From positions 1 through 5,593 of the forward strand of contig JAEYYQ010000227.1 in assembly GCA_023428365.1 (NCBI GenBank): a stretch of DNA of 5,593 nt, given 5' to 3'. The notes under the pieces are model-generated. The model saw only the letters and a list, made by a program, of their open reading frames with translations, was not told the origin of the DNA and made no database searches. A program made the position numbers and the translations under genes. This DNA is from Pseudomonadota bacterium (lineage in GTDB: Bacteria; Pseudomonadota; Alphaproteobacteria; Rhizobiales; Hyphomicrobiaceae). Positions within the stretch are counted from its first letter, which is position 1, and each line of letters opens with the position of its first letter. Shown here piece after piece: positions 4,695 through 5,593 of this stretch.

Positions 4695-5593
4695 CTAGTG
4701 CAGACGACCCCGCGCAGGTGGCTTTGCCGGTGCCCGTGGAGCCGCTTCACCGGCTTCCTCGAACAACTCGACGAGCTTATCCGTCATTGCGCCGGCGAGT
4801 TCCGAAGGATCGGTAATCGTCACGGCACGGCGATAATAACGCGTTACGTCGTGACCGATACCAATAGCAATAAGTTGAACGGGCGAACGGGTCTCGATCT
4901 CATCGATCACCTGCCGAAGGTGCTGTTCGAGGTATGAGCCCGAGTTGACCGACAGCGTCGAGTCATCCACGGGCGCACCATCCGAGATCATCATGAGAAT
5001 GCGGCGCTGCTCGGGTCGGCCAAGCAGTCGATTGTGCGCCCAAGCCAGGGCTTCGCCGTCGATGTTTTCTTTCAGCAATCCCTCGCGCATCATCAGCGCC
5101 AGGTTGCGCTTGGACCGTCGCCAGGGCTGATCAGCCGATTTATAAATGATGTGGCGGAGGTCGTTGAGACGACCGGGGTTGGCAGGTTTCCCAGCCGCCA
5201 GCCATTGCTCGCGCGATTGGCCGCCCTTCCACGCCCGCGTTGTGAAACCGAGAATTTCGACCTTCACGCTGCAGCGTTCCAGCGTCCGCGCCAGGATGTC
5301 GGCGCAGCAGGCCGCGACCATGATCGGCCGCCCGCGCATGCTGCCGGAATTGTCGAGCAACAGCGTCACAACCGTGTCGCGGAAATTCGTATCGCGTTCG
5401 CGCTTGAAGGACAGCGGATGCGTGGGATCGATGATGATGCGCGGCAGGCGCGACGGATCGAGCGTGCCTTCTTCCAGGTCGAAGTCCCAGGCGCGGTTCT
5501 GCTGTGCCAGCAACTTGCGCTGAAGCCGATTGGCCAAACGCGAGACAGCGCCCGAAAGCGAACGCAGCTCCTTGTCGAGGAACGTTCTCAGCC
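4695..5593 (-). CDS. cobT: Cobaltochelatase subunit CobT, C-terminal half (partial)
   Basis: CobT works with the AAA+ ATPase CobS as the chaperone-like part of the ATP-dependent CobNST cobaltochelatase. This complex inserts Co2+ into hydrogenobyrinic acid a,c-diamide in aerobic cobalamin synthesis. The visible 298 C-terminal residues are about half of a protein usually near 600-630; the frame runs off the right edge without a stop. The segment [20 protein letters not shown] leads into a VWA domain with the MIDAS motif DNSGSM (codons around 5354-5337). The family blocks [50 protein letters not shown] and [17 protein letters not shown] follow. A short Ala/Pro-rich tail ends the protein. A TTG near 5537 is internal, since homology continues upstream of it (residues [14 protein letters not shown]). 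The phytase-like gene follows after 28 bp. cobS is expected beyond the right edge. Confidence 0.97.
   Translation of the reverse strand, partial: LRTFLDKELRSLSGAVSRLANRLQRKLLAQQNRAWDFDLEEGTLDPSRLPRIIIDPTHPLSFKRERDTNFRDTVVTLLLDNSGSMRGRPIMVAACCADILARTLERCSVKVEILGFTTRAWKGGQSREQWLAAGKPANPGRLNDLRHIIYKSADQPWRRSKRNLALMMREGLLKENIDGEALAWAHNRLLGRPEQRRILMMISDGAPVDDSTLSVNSGSYLEQHLRQVIDEIETRSPVQLIAIGIGHDVTRYYRRAVTITDPSELAGAMTDKLVELFEEAGEAAPRAPAKPPARGRLH

Noticed and set aside
4667..4750. Start of the phytase-like gene at the ATG at 4750
   Set aside because: It would overlap the cobT 3' end and add 28 residues ahead of a well-formed signal peptide; the ATG at 4666 fits better.
4945..5523. Open frames on the + strand antisense to cobT (4945-5130 and 5146-5523)
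   Set aside because: They are Arg/Ser-rich, typical of shadow frames in GC-rich DNA, and the - strand carries clear CobT homology throughout.
1..5593. Mobile elements, CRISPR array, tRNA or other RNA genes, phage or toxin-antitoxin genes
   Set aside because: None seen: nearly all of the window is accounted for by housekeeping genes, and the only intergenic stretch above 100 bp (2579-2749) holds the rpmB promoter and leader.

Overview
This is an ordinary chromosomal housekeeping region from a GC-rich (roughly 60% by eye) alphaproteobacterium, most likely of the Hyphomicrobiales (rhizobia, Bradyrhizobium and Hyphomicrobium relatives). Three things point there. There is a maf / coaE / dnaQ cluster behind a PEP synthase / PPDK regulatory protein. 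The L28 protein is of alphaproteobacterial type (MTRRCEL start, [12 protein letters not shown] block). CobT belongs to the aerobic CobNST cobaltochelatase. The genus cannot be fixed from this window.

Left block (1-2578, + strand): four closely packed genes that look like one operon. They are the 3' part of ppsR (bifunctional kinase/pyrophosphorylase controlling PEP synthase or PPDK), a YceF-like Maf nucleotide pyrophosphatase, coaE (last step of coenzyme A synthesis) and dnaQ (proofreading epsilon subunit of DNA polymerase III). ppsR and maf overlap by 8 bp, maf and coaE are 28 bp apart, and coaE and dnaQ are 36 bp apart. Their jobs are unrelated. aroE, which I recall lying between maf and coaE in related genomes, is absent; only a 10-codon reading frame bridges that gap.

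Middle (2579-3121): an intergenic region with a good sigma70-type promoter (TTGACG, 18 bp, TATAGA), a leader of about 99 nt, and rpmB (ribosomal protein L28). rpmB converges on the right-hand block with a 16 bp gap. Its best intrinsic terminator, a perfect 10-bp hairpin, lies inside the last codons of the convergent gene.

Right block (3075-5593, - strand): transcribed right to left. It holds the C-terminal half of cobT (cobaltochelatase subunit with a VWA/MIDAS domain), then a secreted phytase-like beta-propeller protein, then a GNAT N-acetyltransferase joined to it by an ATGA stop/start overlap. Spacing suggests one operon starting beyond the right edge, probably at cobS.

I saw no mobile elements, CRISPR array, RNA genes or prophage traces, and no clear undescribed system. 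The points worth a second look are small: the terminator nested in antisense codons, the vestigial-looking frame between maf and coaE, a hairpin where the dnaQ ribosome binding site should be, and an exported phytase-like protein in the cobT operon.
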